From the NCBI RefSeq assembly GCF_023101345.1, contig NZ_CP095848.1, positions 371,501 to 435,500 of the forward strand: DNA of 64,000 bases. Reading direction: 5' to 3'. The position numbers and the translations under genes were made by a program. Of this stretch, positions 24,011 through 32,900 are shown piece after piece. Numbering within the stretch: the first letter of the stretch is position 1; every line of letters starts with the position of its first letter. The notes under the pieces are model-generated. The model saw only the letters and a program-made list of their open reading frames with translations. It was not told where the DNA came from and ran no database searches. The DNA is from Hymenobacter sublimis. Its GTDB lineage: Bacteria; Bacteroidota; Bacteroidia; Cytophagales; Hymenobacteraceae.

Positions 24011-24499
24011 CTATTCCTTTTCCACCGGATACCGGAACGTGCCTTCCAAGGTCAGGCGCTTGCCGCCGCGGCCCGACTCGCAGACCTGGCAGCGGTAAGT
24101 GCCCATCAGCCAGTGGCGAGCCGCATTGACGCCGGTAATCGTTACGGAACCGGGGTTGTCGGGGCAGGATTTGGAGTAGGCGGCGGTACTGCCGTAGCGG
24201 TAGGAGGCGTCGCGGTTGCGGCCACTCAGGATTTCCTGGAAGCTGTAGGTGCCCGCCTGAATCGGGAACCGGTCGATAATGATGGTCAGGCCTTCTCCAT
24301 CGGGGTCATCAGCCCGCACAATGTTGAGACGCAGGGCCCGGTCGGCGCCCAAGTAAAAGCGGGAGCTAATAGTGTCCGTTTGTACTGACTGCCCGTTGAT
24401 GCGCAGGGTAAGTAGGCGGGCCGAGTCGGGGGTAAGGCGACCGGGCTTGGGAGCTAGCCCCAGCAGCGGAAGTAGCAGAAGAAGTAGGGAGCGGTTCAT
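24011..24499 (-). CDS. Exported protein of unknown function
   Basis: The 162-residue protein begins MNRSLLLLLLPLLGLAPKPG, a secretion signal. The mature part contains RLLTLRINGQSVQT, DRFPIQAGTYSFQEIL and, near the end, LMGTYRCQVCESGRGGKRLTLEGTFRYP. The pattern GTY...C..C...GTF resembles the small beta-sandwich exported proteins of Bacteroidota with a terminal GTF segment, but no named family can be assigned. Two Cys in CQVCE plus one earlier suggest a disulfide. It lies 35 bp upstream of the membrane-protein gene on the same strand. Confidence 0.65.
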   Translation of the reverse strand: MNRSLLLLLLPLLGLAPKPGRLTPDSARLLTLRINGQSVQTDTISSRFYLGADRALRLNIVRADDPDGEGLTIIIDRFPIQAGTYSFQEILSGRNRDASYRYGSTAAYSKSCPDNPGSVTITGVNAARHWLMGTYRCQVCESGRGGKRLTLEGTFRYPVEKE

Positions 24500-24626
24500 T
24501 GGGCCACGAAAAGGCAAGAATCAGCCCAGAAGATACTGAAAAAAGGCGTTGGGTAGCAATTAGCTGTCCAGCCTTGGCTAACCGCCGTTGGTCTGAATCT
24601 TTCCATATCCTACCAACCTGTAAACG

Positions 24627-24671
24627 CAACCCGCCGGTCATTCTCCCTTCATCAGGATGATCGGCGGGTTG
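24627..24671 (-). terminator. Hairpin terminator after the aminotransferase gene
   Basis: A 10-bp perfect GC-rich stem (CAACCCGCCG/CGGCGGGTTG), extended inside by GTCAT/ATGAT pairing, lies 54 bp past the stop of the minus-strand aminotransferase gene at 24725. Confidence 0.7.
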
Positions 24672-24724
24672 AGTTTAGTGGTAGCTCACGGCCGCTACCT
24701 GTTCTGCGTCAGGCCTAAACTGGT

Positions 24725-25921
24725 TTACTCCGGCCGGCCGGGGTACTGCTGCAGGGCTACCTCCAAGCAGTCCATGGCTTGGTTGATGACGTGCTGATTT
24801 ACCACATAGGCTAGGCGCATCTGCTGACGGCCTAGGTGGGCAGAAGCGTAGAAACCTGCCGCCGGCGACACCATTAGGGTTTGTCCTTGGTACTGAAACT
24901 CCTCCAGTAGCCACTGAGCAAAGCGCTCGGCATCATCAACGGGGAGATGGCAGAGAACGTAAAATGCGCCGCGGGGTAGGGGGCACTGCACGCCCGGCAT
25001 GGCCCGCAGGCGGCGTACCATTAGGTCGCGGCGGGCCTGGTATTCGGCTTTGGTGTAGTCGAAATAGTCCTCGGGTAAGTCGGCAGCGGCTTCGGCCAGC
25101 AGCTGGCCCAGGCCCGGCGGACAAACCCGCAGTTGAGCCAGCTTGAAAATAACGTCGCGCAGAGCCTTGTTCTTCGTGACCAAGGAGCCGATACGGGCCC
25201 CGCAGGCGCTGTAGCGCTTCGAAATCGTGTCGAGGAGTACGATGTGGTTATCAGCACCTTGCAGGTGTAGGGCGCTGGTGTACGCGTCGTCGTAGCAAAA
25301 CTCCCGGTAGGCTTCGTCGGAAAGCAGGTAGAGGTTATGGCGTACGCACAGGTCCTTGAGCTGCTCCATTTCCTGGCGGCTGTACACGTAGCCGGTCGGG
25401 TTGTTGGGGCTGCAGATGAGGATGGCCTTGGTACGGGGCGTAATTTTCTGCTCAAATTCAGCAATGGGGGGCAAGGCAAAATCTTGCTCCAGGTGCGCGG
25501 CAACCGGCACTACGTGCGTACCCGTGGAAATGGCAAAAGCCTGATACGGCCCGTAAAATGGCTCGGGCACGATGAACTCGTCGCCGGGGTTTAGGCAGGC
25601 TAGCAGGGCAAAGGAAATGGATTCGCTGCCCCCAGTAGTAACCAATATATCGTCGGCGGCTACGGGTAGGCCCAGGCGCTGGTAATACTCGGCCAGCTTT
25701 TGGCGGTAGCTGAGGTTGCCGGCCGTGGGGCCGTATTCCAGCACCCGAATATCAGCCTGCTGCACGGCTGCCAGCATGGCCGGGGGCGTCTCGATATCGG
25801 GCTGACCGATGTTGAGCGGATGCACCGTGATGCCGCGCTGCCGGGCCGCGTCGGCGTAAGGAGTGAGTCGGCGGTAAGGAGAGGGGGGCAGAGCCAGCCC
25901 ACGCTGCGAAATCTGAAGCAT
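24725..25921 (-). CDS. Pyridoxal-phosphate aminotransferase, class I/II
   Basis: The 398-residue protein is a fold-type I aminotransferase. Key segments are NIGQPDIETPP near the N-terminus, VTTGGSESISFALLACLNPGDEF (phosphate/cofactor loop), CSPNNPTGYVYS (substrate-carboxylate and cofactor Asn), LLSDEAYREFCYD (Asp to pyridine N), and the Schiff-base Lys in DTISKRYSACGARIGS. The amino-acid substrate cannot be assigned; aspartate, aromatic or alanine transamination are all possible. The start at 25921 (MLQISQRGLALPPSP) is preferred to 25957. It is transcribed alone, with a hairpin terminator downstream. Confidence 0.93.
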   Translation of the reverse strand: MLQISQRGLALPPSPYRRLTPYADAARQRGITVHPLNIGQPDIETPPAMLAAVQQADIRVLEYGPTAGNLSYRQKLAEYYQRLGLPVAADDILVTTGGSESISFALLACLNPGDEFIVPEPFYGPYQAFAISTGTHVVPVAAHLEQDFALPPIAEFEQKITPRTKAILICSPNNPTGYVYSRQEMEQLKDLCVRHNLYLLSDEAYREFCYDDAYTSALHLQGADNHIVLLDTISKRYSACGARIGSLVTKNKALRDVIFKLAQLRVCPPGLGQLLAEAAADLPEDYFDYTKAEYQARRDLMVRRLRAMPGVQCPLPRGAFYVLCHLPVDDAERFAQWLLEEFQYQGQTLMVSPAAGFYASAHLGRQQMRLAYVVNQHVINQAMDCLEVALQQYPGRPE

Positions 25922-26129
25922 GGGCTTAAAGATAAGCCTCCGGGCTAGAAGCCCCACTTATTTGCAAGTTCTCGACAGCCTAGTAGCTCCTCATAACCAA
26001 GCAAAAAGTGTCATTTTCAGGCAGTTGAAAACGAAAAATTGCAGGGTGCTGCGGGGCCAATGACAGGTAAGCAGCCTTCCGCGGGTGCCACGGGCCAAAC
26101 TCCGTGGCCTGCTAGCCGGTTATGCTGCC

Positions 26130-26663
26130 ATGACTGCATCCGCTGCTAATCTGCCGGAAGTGTGGCTGCGTGGCCCGCTGCCCGATGTACCGCCCTTGCT
26201 CCAGCCCGTAGCCCACGCCCTGCTGCAGGCCCGCGAGGAACTCCAGGCCATCCTCCTCGATTTTCCCGACCAGCTGCTGTCGGTCCAGCCGGCTGGGGTA
26301 GCGTCGGTAGGGTTTCACCTGCGCCATTTGGCCGGCGTGCTCGACCGGATGCAGACCTACGCCCGCCACCAGCCGCTTACGGAAGCCCAGTTCACGTTTC
26401 TCGCCGCGGAAAAAGAAGGCTCCGTACCGCCAGAAAGCACCCAGGATTTGCTCCAGGCGTTTTCTCGGCAAGTAGAAGTTATGCTGGCTACCCTGCGCGC
26501 TACCTCTGAGAGCACGCTGCTGGAGTTCCGGCCGGTGGGGCGGGCCGGGCTGCCCAGCACCGTAATCGGGCTGCTGGTGCACGCTGCGGAGCACACCACC
26601 CGCCACACGGGCCAGCTGCTGGTAACGGTCCAGGTGGTACGGACTGGGGTAGGAGTAGGGTAA
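26130..26663 (+). CDS. DinB family protein
   Basis: The 177-residue four-helix-bundle protein has the DinB metal-site pattern: His in VGFHLRHLAGVLDRM and the pair in HAAEHTTRHTGQLLVT. DinB/YfiT-like proteins bind a divalent metal and include thiol transferases, but most members, as here, lack a known substrate. The start at 26130 (MTASAANLPEVW) is preferred over 26085. It reads divergently from the aminotransferase gene, and a terminator-like hairpin follows it. Confidence 0.85.
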   Translation: MTASAANLPEVWLRGPLPDVPPLLQPVAHALLQAREELQAILLDFPDQLLSVQPAGVASVGFHLRHLAGVLDRMQTYARHQPLTEAQFTFLAAEKEGSVPPESTQDLLQAFSRQVEVMLATLRATSESTLLEFRPVGRAGLPSTVIGLLVHAAEHTTRHTGQLLVTVQVVRTGVGVG

Positions 26664-26706
26664 AAAGAAGCCGCTTATTCAGTTATGCTACTCTGAAGCG
26701 GCTTGA
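26662..26706 (+). terminator. Hairpin after the DinB gene
   Basis: The perfect 9-bp arms AAGCCGCTT (26668-26676) and AAGCGGCTT (26696-26704) overlap or directly follow the DinB stop codon. The T run is absent on the plus strand, so termination efficiency is uncertain. Confidence 0.5.
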
Positions 26707-26768
26707 TCATTGGATAATTTCTGGGTAGGTTGCAGTAGTACGCGTTGCCCCATCCTCAGTTGTCCGCT

Positions 26769-27203
26769 ATGATTACTCCGCTTTCATCCCCCGATTTTCT
26801 AGAGCTGCACTACCGCGATGATTTATTGATTTTGCTGGGCCGCTGGACCCGACCTATTACCCTGGAGGAGTCAAGGAAGGGGTACACCCGTATGCTAGAA
26901 GCGGCGCGCCAGCACCACGCCCGGTTCTGGCTGCTGGATATCCGGCGGCGTCCGCGGGTAGATTCTGCCAATGTGGAGTGGCTGGTAGGTAGCTACTACC
27001 CGGAGTTGCCTTTGGCGCTAGGTGGCACGGTGTACCTGGCTTACCTGCTGGCCCCAGACCTGAAGCGCGAGCTGGCAGCGAGCGGGCTAGTTCCGGCCGA
27101 TGAAGCGTACGAAGGTCAATCCTTCCAGATGGGAAAATTCACGGCCGAGCAGGAAGCTACTGCGTGGCTACAAGCGAAGCAAGTAGCTGAAAAGCAACTC
27201 TAA
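26769..27203 (+). CDS. Protein of unknown function, 144 residues
   Basis: The protein begins MITPLSSPDFLELHYRDDLLILLGRW and contains ITLEESRKGYTRMLEAARQHHARFWLLDIRRRP, then VEWLVGSYYPELPLALGG. The strand-helix-strand layout with WLLDIRRR resembles small alpha/beta STAS- or SpoIIAA-like folds seen in Cytophagales, but this is a fold impression only. No signal peptide or membrane segment is present, so it is cytoplasmic. The start at 26769 is used. The next gene, an SDR oxidoreductase, begins 69 bp downstream. Confidence 0.65.
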   Translation: MITPLSSPDFLELHYRDDLLILLGRWTRPITLEESRKGYTRMLEAARQHHARFWLLDIRRRPRVDSANVEWLVGSYYPELPLALGGTVYLAYLLAPDLKRELAASGLVPADEAYEGQSFQMGKFTAEQEATAWLQAKQVAEKQL

Positions 27204-27271
27204 ACCCGGACTCCACCATAACCCCTGGGGCCTTCCTGGCGTTGGGTAGAGCTCAATCCTTTACCACTGCT

Positions 27272-28135
27272 ATGGAAAATAAACCAACCACCCTGCCCCC
27301 GCAAGCGCAAGATCAGCAACCGGGAATTGAACAGGAAATGACACCCCAGCCGGAATACATCCGGGCTAATTACAAGGGTAGCGAGAAGCTGCAAGGCAAA
27401 GTAGCCCTGATTACGGGCGGCGACTCCGGTATTGGTCGGGCCGTGTCCGTGCACTTTGCCCGCGAAGGTGCTGATGTGGCCTTTACCTATCTTCCCGAGG
27501 AAGAGCAGGATGCCTACGAAACCCGCCAACTGGTGGAAGCCGAAGGCCGCCGTTGCCTGACGCTGCCCGGCGACCTGCGCGACCCGCAGTTCTGCCAGTC
27601 CATCGTGGACCAGACGGTGCAGGAGCTGGGCCAGCTCAACATCCTGGTGAACAATGCCGCCGAACAGTTCGTGAACCAGGATGTGGCCGACATACCGGAC
27701 GAGCAGTGGCTGGACACGTTCCAGGTTAACTTCTTCTCCTTTGTGCGCGTGACCAAAGCTGCGCTGGCTCATCTGAAAGAGGGCGACTCCATCATCAACA
27801 CGTCCTCTATCAACGCCTACCGTGGCAACCAGCAGCTCGTGGATTATACCTCGACCAAGGGCGCCATTACGGCCTATACCCGCTCCATTGCCCAGCAGCT
27901 AGCCGAGAAGAAAATCCGGGTTAACTCGGTGGCGCCCGGCCCCATCTGGACGCCGCTCATCCCGGCCTCTTTCCCCGCCGAAAAGGTCGCCTCCTTCGGC
28001 AAGGATACCACCATGAAGCGCCCCGGCCAGCCCTCCGAGGTAGCGCCCGCCTACGTGTTTCTGGCCTCCGAAGACGCCTCCTATATCACGGGCCAGGCCA
28101 TTCACCCGAATGGGGGCGAGGTGCTCAATACCTAA
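27272..28135 (+). CDS. SDR family oxidoreductase
   Basis: The 287-residue protein has an N-terminal 40-residue extension rich in Pro and Gln and then a short-chain dehydrogenase domain: TGGDSGIGRAVS (coenzyme glycine motif), NNAAEQ, catalytic Ser in INTSSINAYRG, and YTSTKGA (Tyr-x-x-x-Lys). It closely resembles the YghA / general-stress-protein-39 type of SDR, which reduces small aldehydes or ketones with NAD(P)H and is often stress-induced. A strong bidirectional terminator follows. The substrate is unknown. Confidence 0.93.
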   Translation: MENKPTTLPPQAQDQQPGIEQEMTPQPEYIRANYKGSEKLQGKVALITGGDSGIGRAVSVHFAREGADVAFTYLPEEEQDAYETRQLVEAEGRRCLTLPGDLRDPQFCQSIVDQTVQELGQLNILVNNAAEQFVNQDVADIPDEQWLDTFQVNFFSFVRVTKAALAHLKEGDSIINTSSINAYRGNQQLVDYTSTKGAITAYTRSIAQQLAEKKIRVNSVAPGPIWTPLIPASFPAEKVASFGKDTTMKRPGQPSEVAPAYVFLASEDASYITGQAIHPNGGEVLNT

Positions 28136-28157
28136 TATTGGGTAAGGCGTATCGCAT

Positions 28158-28190
28158 AAAAAAGGGCACCCGAAACCGGGTGCCCTTTTT
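28158..28190. terminator. Bidirectional intrinsic terminator
   Basis: The near-perfect stem AAAAGGGCACCCG / CCGGGTGCCCTTTT, with a short loop and T run, ends the SDR gene and may also serve the converging metalloprotease gene. Confidence 0.92.
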
Positions 28191-28292
28191 TATTAGTATA
28201 GACTATTACAGGCCTAAGTCGTGCGAACAGGTAGAGCATTTGCGTGGCAGAATGCTCTGCACGACAATCGTTGAGCTACCTGATAACAACTC

Positions 28293-29147
28293 CTAGTACA
28301 TGGCATCAATGCCCGTCTTGTCGCCGGCCGAGAGGCCCGTGCGCTGGATGTTAAACGTGGAGCCGTCTTTTTTCGTGATGGTGGGCTGCCCGTTCGAGGA
28401 GAACGAGAAGGAACCGTACATCATAATGGAGCCGAAGTCGAGCATGCCGTAATCGGTGCCGCCGTAGCCCAGCGCCGAGTACTTCGAGAAGTTGCTCTCG
28501 TAGCCCGACTGAATATTTTGGGTGAGGATGTTTACGTAGGTATCCCGGTCGTTGCGGGTCTGCTCATGGAACAGGCCTAGGGCGTGGCCAATTTCGTGGA
28601 TGTTGTTACCCGTAGTGCAGCCCGAGGCCAGGTTGATGTACTGGCGCCCGCCTACCATTCCAATGTTGGAAGAGCAGCCCGAACCTACCCGGAAGGTAAC
28701 GTAGTTGGCCTGGGTGGTGCGCTTCACAAAGCGAATAGGCGTGTTGGCCTGCCAGTGGGCAATAGCGTCGGTTACGCGGGCCTGGTTGGGAAGGGCGGCG
28801 TCAATGGTGTAGTACACAACCGCCGAGGGCCACCGGCCTGAGGTGCGACCAGCACTTTCCGGCCGGGCCGTTCCGGTGGACTTTGCCACTTGGTCGGCCG
28901 TCAGAATAATGTCGCCTTCGTAAATCAATTCGCCGTTAATGCTGCGGTATTCAATAGGCTGGCCGCCGAGGTAGCCCGCCTGGCTTTCGCCGGTCTGGCC
29001 GGGGTAGGCCTGCTCTACTTTTGCGTCTTGCTGGTGGCTAGCGACTGGCTGTACAGCCGCCGACTCCTGGTCTTTGCTGCAGCTAAAAACCGAAAAAGTG
29101 CCTAGAGTAGCCAAGAAAGCCAAGCGAGAGAAACGGGGTGCGCGCAT
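28293..29147 (-). CDS. Astacin-like (M12) metallopeptidase lipoprotein
   Basis: The 284-residue protein starts with a lipoprotein signal (FSVFSCSKDQ), has a propeptide-like region of about 80 residues, then an M12 zinc protease domain. The zinc motif is HEIGHALGLFHEQTRNDRD, and the Met-turn is SIMMYGSFSFS. Cys residues in SGCSSN and SGCTTG probably form the conserved disulfide. Related bacterial enzymes are secreted or surface-anchored astacins that cut extracellular proteins. The 230 bp upstream (29148-29377) are AT-rich and probably hold its promoter. No T9SS signal is visible. Confidence 0.93.
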   Translation of the reverse strand: MRAPRFSRLAFLATLGTFSVFSCSKDQESAAVQPVASHQQDAKVEQAYPGQTGESQAGYLGGQPIEYRSINGELIYEGDIILTADQVAKSTGTARPESAGRTSGRWPSAVVYYTIDAALPNQARVTDAIAHWQANTPIRFVKRTTQANYVTFRVGSGCSSNIGMVGGRQYINLASGCTTGNNIHEIGHALGLFHEQTRNDRDTYVNILTQNIQSGYESNFSKYSALGYGGTDYGMLDFGSIMMYGSFSFSSNGQPTITKKDGSTFNIQRTGLSAGDKTGIDAMY

Positions 29148-29377
29148 GCAAATTGGGTTTTGGTTGTGGTAGAAGGGACATCAAGAAAGTCAAATACTTT
29201 CTTCCATAATGCGAGCAAAGTAGTATCAATAATTCAAAACTATACCACAACAGATGTATTATTTTTATTAAAAGTGCTTATATATTATAAGTTTAATAAA
29301 CTGCCCAGACGAGTAAAGCTATTTTTATTTGCCTCTTTGATGGGTTCAGAAGGCAGATAGTGGACTAGGTCAATAGC

Positions 29378-29418
29378 AAAAAAGGCAGCCGTTCCTACCA
29401 GGAACGGCTGCCTTTTTT
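29378..29418. terminator. Intrinsic terminator after the DUF3817 gene
   Basis: A perfect long stem (AAGGCAGCCGTTCCT / AGGAACGGCTGCCTT), flanked by A and T runs, lies 34 bp past the stop at 29452 of the minus-strand DUF3817 gene. Confidence 0.93.
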
Positions 29419-29451
29419 GGTGGCATAAAGCAAGGGGCAGGCACTACAGCG

Positions 29452-29751
29452 CTACTCCCGAAACAGCTTCATATCGGCCCAGAACGTGCCAAACGGTACC
29501 AGCGAAAGGGCTAGGGCCAACAGGGCCTTCCGCCACGACCAGCTCCGCTCCAGGCTCACCTGTAGCACCAGCAGCACGTAGGCCACAAAAAGCACCCCGT
29601 GGGCCATGCCCACGATGCGCACTGCCGCCGGCTGCCCGAAAAAGTATTTCAGCGGCATAGCAATGCCCAGCAGCACCAGGAAGGAAACTCCCTCTAGGAA
29701 ACCCACCGCGCGTAAGCGGCCTAACGAAGTGCGTAGCAACGAAGAAAGCAT
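29452..29751 (-). CDS. DUF3817 membrane protein
   Basis: The 99-residue protein has three hydrophobic helices and the DUF3817 features LRAVGFLEGVSFLVLLGIAMPLKYFFG, VRIVGMAHGVLFVAYVLLVL and LALSLVPFGTFWAD. The family is a small inner-membrane family of unknown role. The start at 29751 (MLSSLLRTSLGR) is preferred over alternative upstream codons. It is flanked by strong terminators on both sides and is likely expressed alone. Confidence 0.88.
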   Translation of the reverse strand: MLSSLLRTSLGRLRAVGFLEGVSFLVLLGIAMPLKYFFGQPAAVRIVGMAHGVLFVAYVLLVLQVSLERSWSWRKALLALALSLVPFGTFWADMKLFRE

Positions 29752-29855
29752 AGGATGAACCATCAATGAAGTGGCAAGTTACGCTGCGGTCGGCTAAGGC
29801 AATAGTGGCACTGCCTAGGGAGGCGGGTAACGCAGCTGTTCGGCAGCCAACGGCT

Positions 29856-29907
29856 ACTGCACAAACAAAAAGGAAGCCCTGACGAGCTTCCCTTTTGTTT
29901 GTGCAGT
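29856..29907 (-). terminator. Long hairpin terminator after the giant T9SS protein gene
   Basis: The perfect 15-bp outer arms ACTGCACAAACAAAA and TTTTGTTTGTGCAGT enclose a second GC stem (GGAAGC/GCTTCC). It lies 13 bp past the stop at 29920 on the minus strand. Confidence 0.85.
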
Positions 29908-29919
29908 AACCCCGAAAAG

Positions 29920-32900
29920 CTACTTATTCAGCAATATGCGCAAAGTTTGCACTTTGCCGTCGAGTAGCAGCTTGCTGATGTAGAGGCCCGACGTGAGGTT
30001 GGTGCCATCTACCGTAAACTCGTACACCTGGCCGCGCTGAGCGGTGGCGTTGTAGTACGTTTTCACTAGTTGGCCAAGCGGGTTGTAGAGCTGCAGCTGG
30101 GCCGGAGCCGTGCTGCCGGCCCGGAAGCGAATGACAGTGCGTTCGGTGAAGGGGTTGGGGTAAGCCTCGAACACCGGCTCCAGGGTAGTGGTAGGTTCGG
30201 ACGCCTCGGCCAGTTGAGCCGAAGAAGTGTTCGTAGCCGTTAGCGAAGCGGTTGTGCAGTCGCCAAGCTGGTCGCCGTGGGCAAGGTGTACCGCTACGGC
30301 ATTGTCGGAAAGGCAGAGGGCCTTGCCGTTGTGGCACACGCTCACCATATCGTTCTTGTTGCCGCAGCGGGCATCCACTACGCGCAGGGTTATGCTCTTG
30401 GTGGCCGTGCAGCCGGAAGCAGAAGTCACGGTGACCGTATACGTGAACGTACCAGCCGTTTGGGCCGTGAACACGGGGTTAGCACTAGCCGCATTGCTGA
30501 GGCCAGCCGCTGGGCTCCAGCTGTAGCTGTCGCCGCCCGATGCGGCAAGCGTTGCGCTTTGCGGTCCGTAACCCAAGTATAGGGTAGAAGCCACGCCGCC
30601 GGTGTACACTTTGGAAGCCGGAATGATGGCAATAGCGGGTGTTGGTACCGTGCCGGTAACCGTTACGGTAGTCGTGTGGCTAGCGATGTTGCCGTGCGTA
30701 TCAGTCACGGTCAGGGTTACGGTGTTGGCTCCTATGTTCTCGCAGCTAAACGCCGTTTGGCTTAGCACCATCGACGCAATGCCACAGGCATCGGAGCTGC
30801 CGTTGTTCACCTGGTCGGCCGTGATGGTGGCAGAGCCGGCGTTGAGGGCTACCGTTAAGTTTTGCGTCTGTACAATGGGGGCTTGCTTGTCTTCTACGGT
30901 CACCACAAATGTCTTGGTGTCAGTACCGCAGGGGTTCGTGACGCTAGCCGTAACGGTGGTTGTCCCTACCGGAAAGAAGTAGGGCGAGGTAATAGGAGTA
31001 GCAACGCCATCCTTCACAATAGAATAGGTAATGGGAGCCGCCGGAACGCCGGTAGCCGTTGCGGCAAACGCCACCGAAGCACCACATTCTGTAGCGCTGG
31101 TTTGCACCGTAGCCAGGGTGGGCACAGTCAGCTCCGGGTCGGTGCAGGCCACGCCGGTTTTCACGGCCCGGTACGAGGTGCCCACGCGTATGCCATCAAC
31201 TACCAGCACCGGCGAAGCCGAGCCCTGGCGCAAAGCCACTGAACCGATGTTGTCGTTGGGGGCAGCGGGAGTGGTGCCGGTTTCAGTGGAGCTGGCCGAG
31301 GCCGTAGCTGGCTCCGCGAGGGTAGTGGTAGGGTTGAGGAACAGCTGACTGACGCTGCCGGTCTCATCAAACGAGTACTTCACCACCACCAAGTGGGTCG
31401 TGTTTAGCTCGTATTCTCCCGGGGCGTAGGTAGCGGCGCCGGAGCCACTAATACCAAATTGCAGCTTGCCCGTCGCTGTTTTGCGCACAAACACGCGGCT
31501 GCGGAACGTGGTACCAATAACTTTCGGGCCCAAGTGGAAGAAGTAGTCGCCGGCAGCGGAAACGTTGGAGACGTTCACCAGGAAGGAGGCGTACACCGGC
31601 GTGCGGCCATATACGGGCTCGAAGGAACGGTTTACGTCTTCGCCGCTGGCGGTCAGGGCTGCGGCCTTACCAGTTCCGGTGCTGTAGTTGGGGTAGGAAA
31701 GGCCACTTGCCGTTACTGCCACCGGCTTGGAACCCGCGCCACTGTGGGCCGACCAGTAGTTGGCGGTCAGCAAAGACGCAGACGTGTACTCGAAGTTTTC
31801 TTCCAGCAACAGGGCTACCGGAACTGCAGGCGTGGTTTGGGTGAGAGTGCCGGGCGTGGTTGTCAGGTAGTTCTCGGCGTAGGGCGTGCCGTTGTCGTTG
31901 AAGGCGAAAACGGTGAAATAGTATGGCGTATTCGGCCGCAAATTCGTGACCGTAACGTTAGTGCCGGTGCCATTATACACCACATAATTGCCCTTGCCTA
32001 GCTGCTTGCCGGCGCCAAACGCGGCGTCAGCGGCGTAGGTAATGGCATCAACGGGCTCGGCATCAACGGCGCTGCCCAGGCGGGCTACTACCAGGCGCTT
32101 GGTGGCATTGTCGCCCGCTAGGGTTAGTTGCAGCGAGGTAGTGGTTACTTGGCTGGCAGTAAGCGTGCCGGCAACGGTGGGCTCGGGAGCCAACGGCACC
32201 GTAACCGTTGTAAAGGAAAGCTCCTCGCCGTAGGCAGTACCGGCCGCGTTGGTGGCATAGGCCCGCACGAAATAAGTAGTGCCGGGCAGCAGGTTGCTGA
32301 TGGTGCTCGTGAAAGCCTCAGTGCCGGCGCCATCCTCGGTTTTGGTGATGCCCAGCACGGGGTTGGCCGTTTTCGACCACACTACGCCGCGGGCCGTAAT
32401 GGCGCTACCACCATCAGAAACCACGCTACCGCCGGTTGTGGCGCTGGTAGGCGTAAGGCCAGATACTGCCGTCGTGCTCAGGGTAACGGGGTAGGCAGCT
32501 ACTCTGCCCGTCCCGGAAACCGTTACGGCTTGCTCCGGTAGGCCAGCGGTAGCAACCGGAATAGACGCCTGCGCCGCCTGAGTAGTGGTAGGGGCAAACC
32601 GAACGTCGATGGTAGTGCTGGGCACGGTGCCGCCCACCGGCTCCAGCACAATGGCACAGCAGGCAAACGGGCTGTTACCGGTCCGGATTTCAAAGCCTGT
32701 CGGGGGCGTAATGGTGAGGCTGCTGGTTAGGTTGCTGCCACTCACGGTGAAGCTTTTCGGCTGGCTACCCGCGCCAACTTCCACGGCGCCAAATGCAGGT
32801 AGGCTGGACTGCGAAACTTGTACACCCGGCGGAACCACCGGCGCCGCTACCGTCACGGCAACGGGTGCACTAACGCTGCTTACCGTGCCGCAGGAGGTAA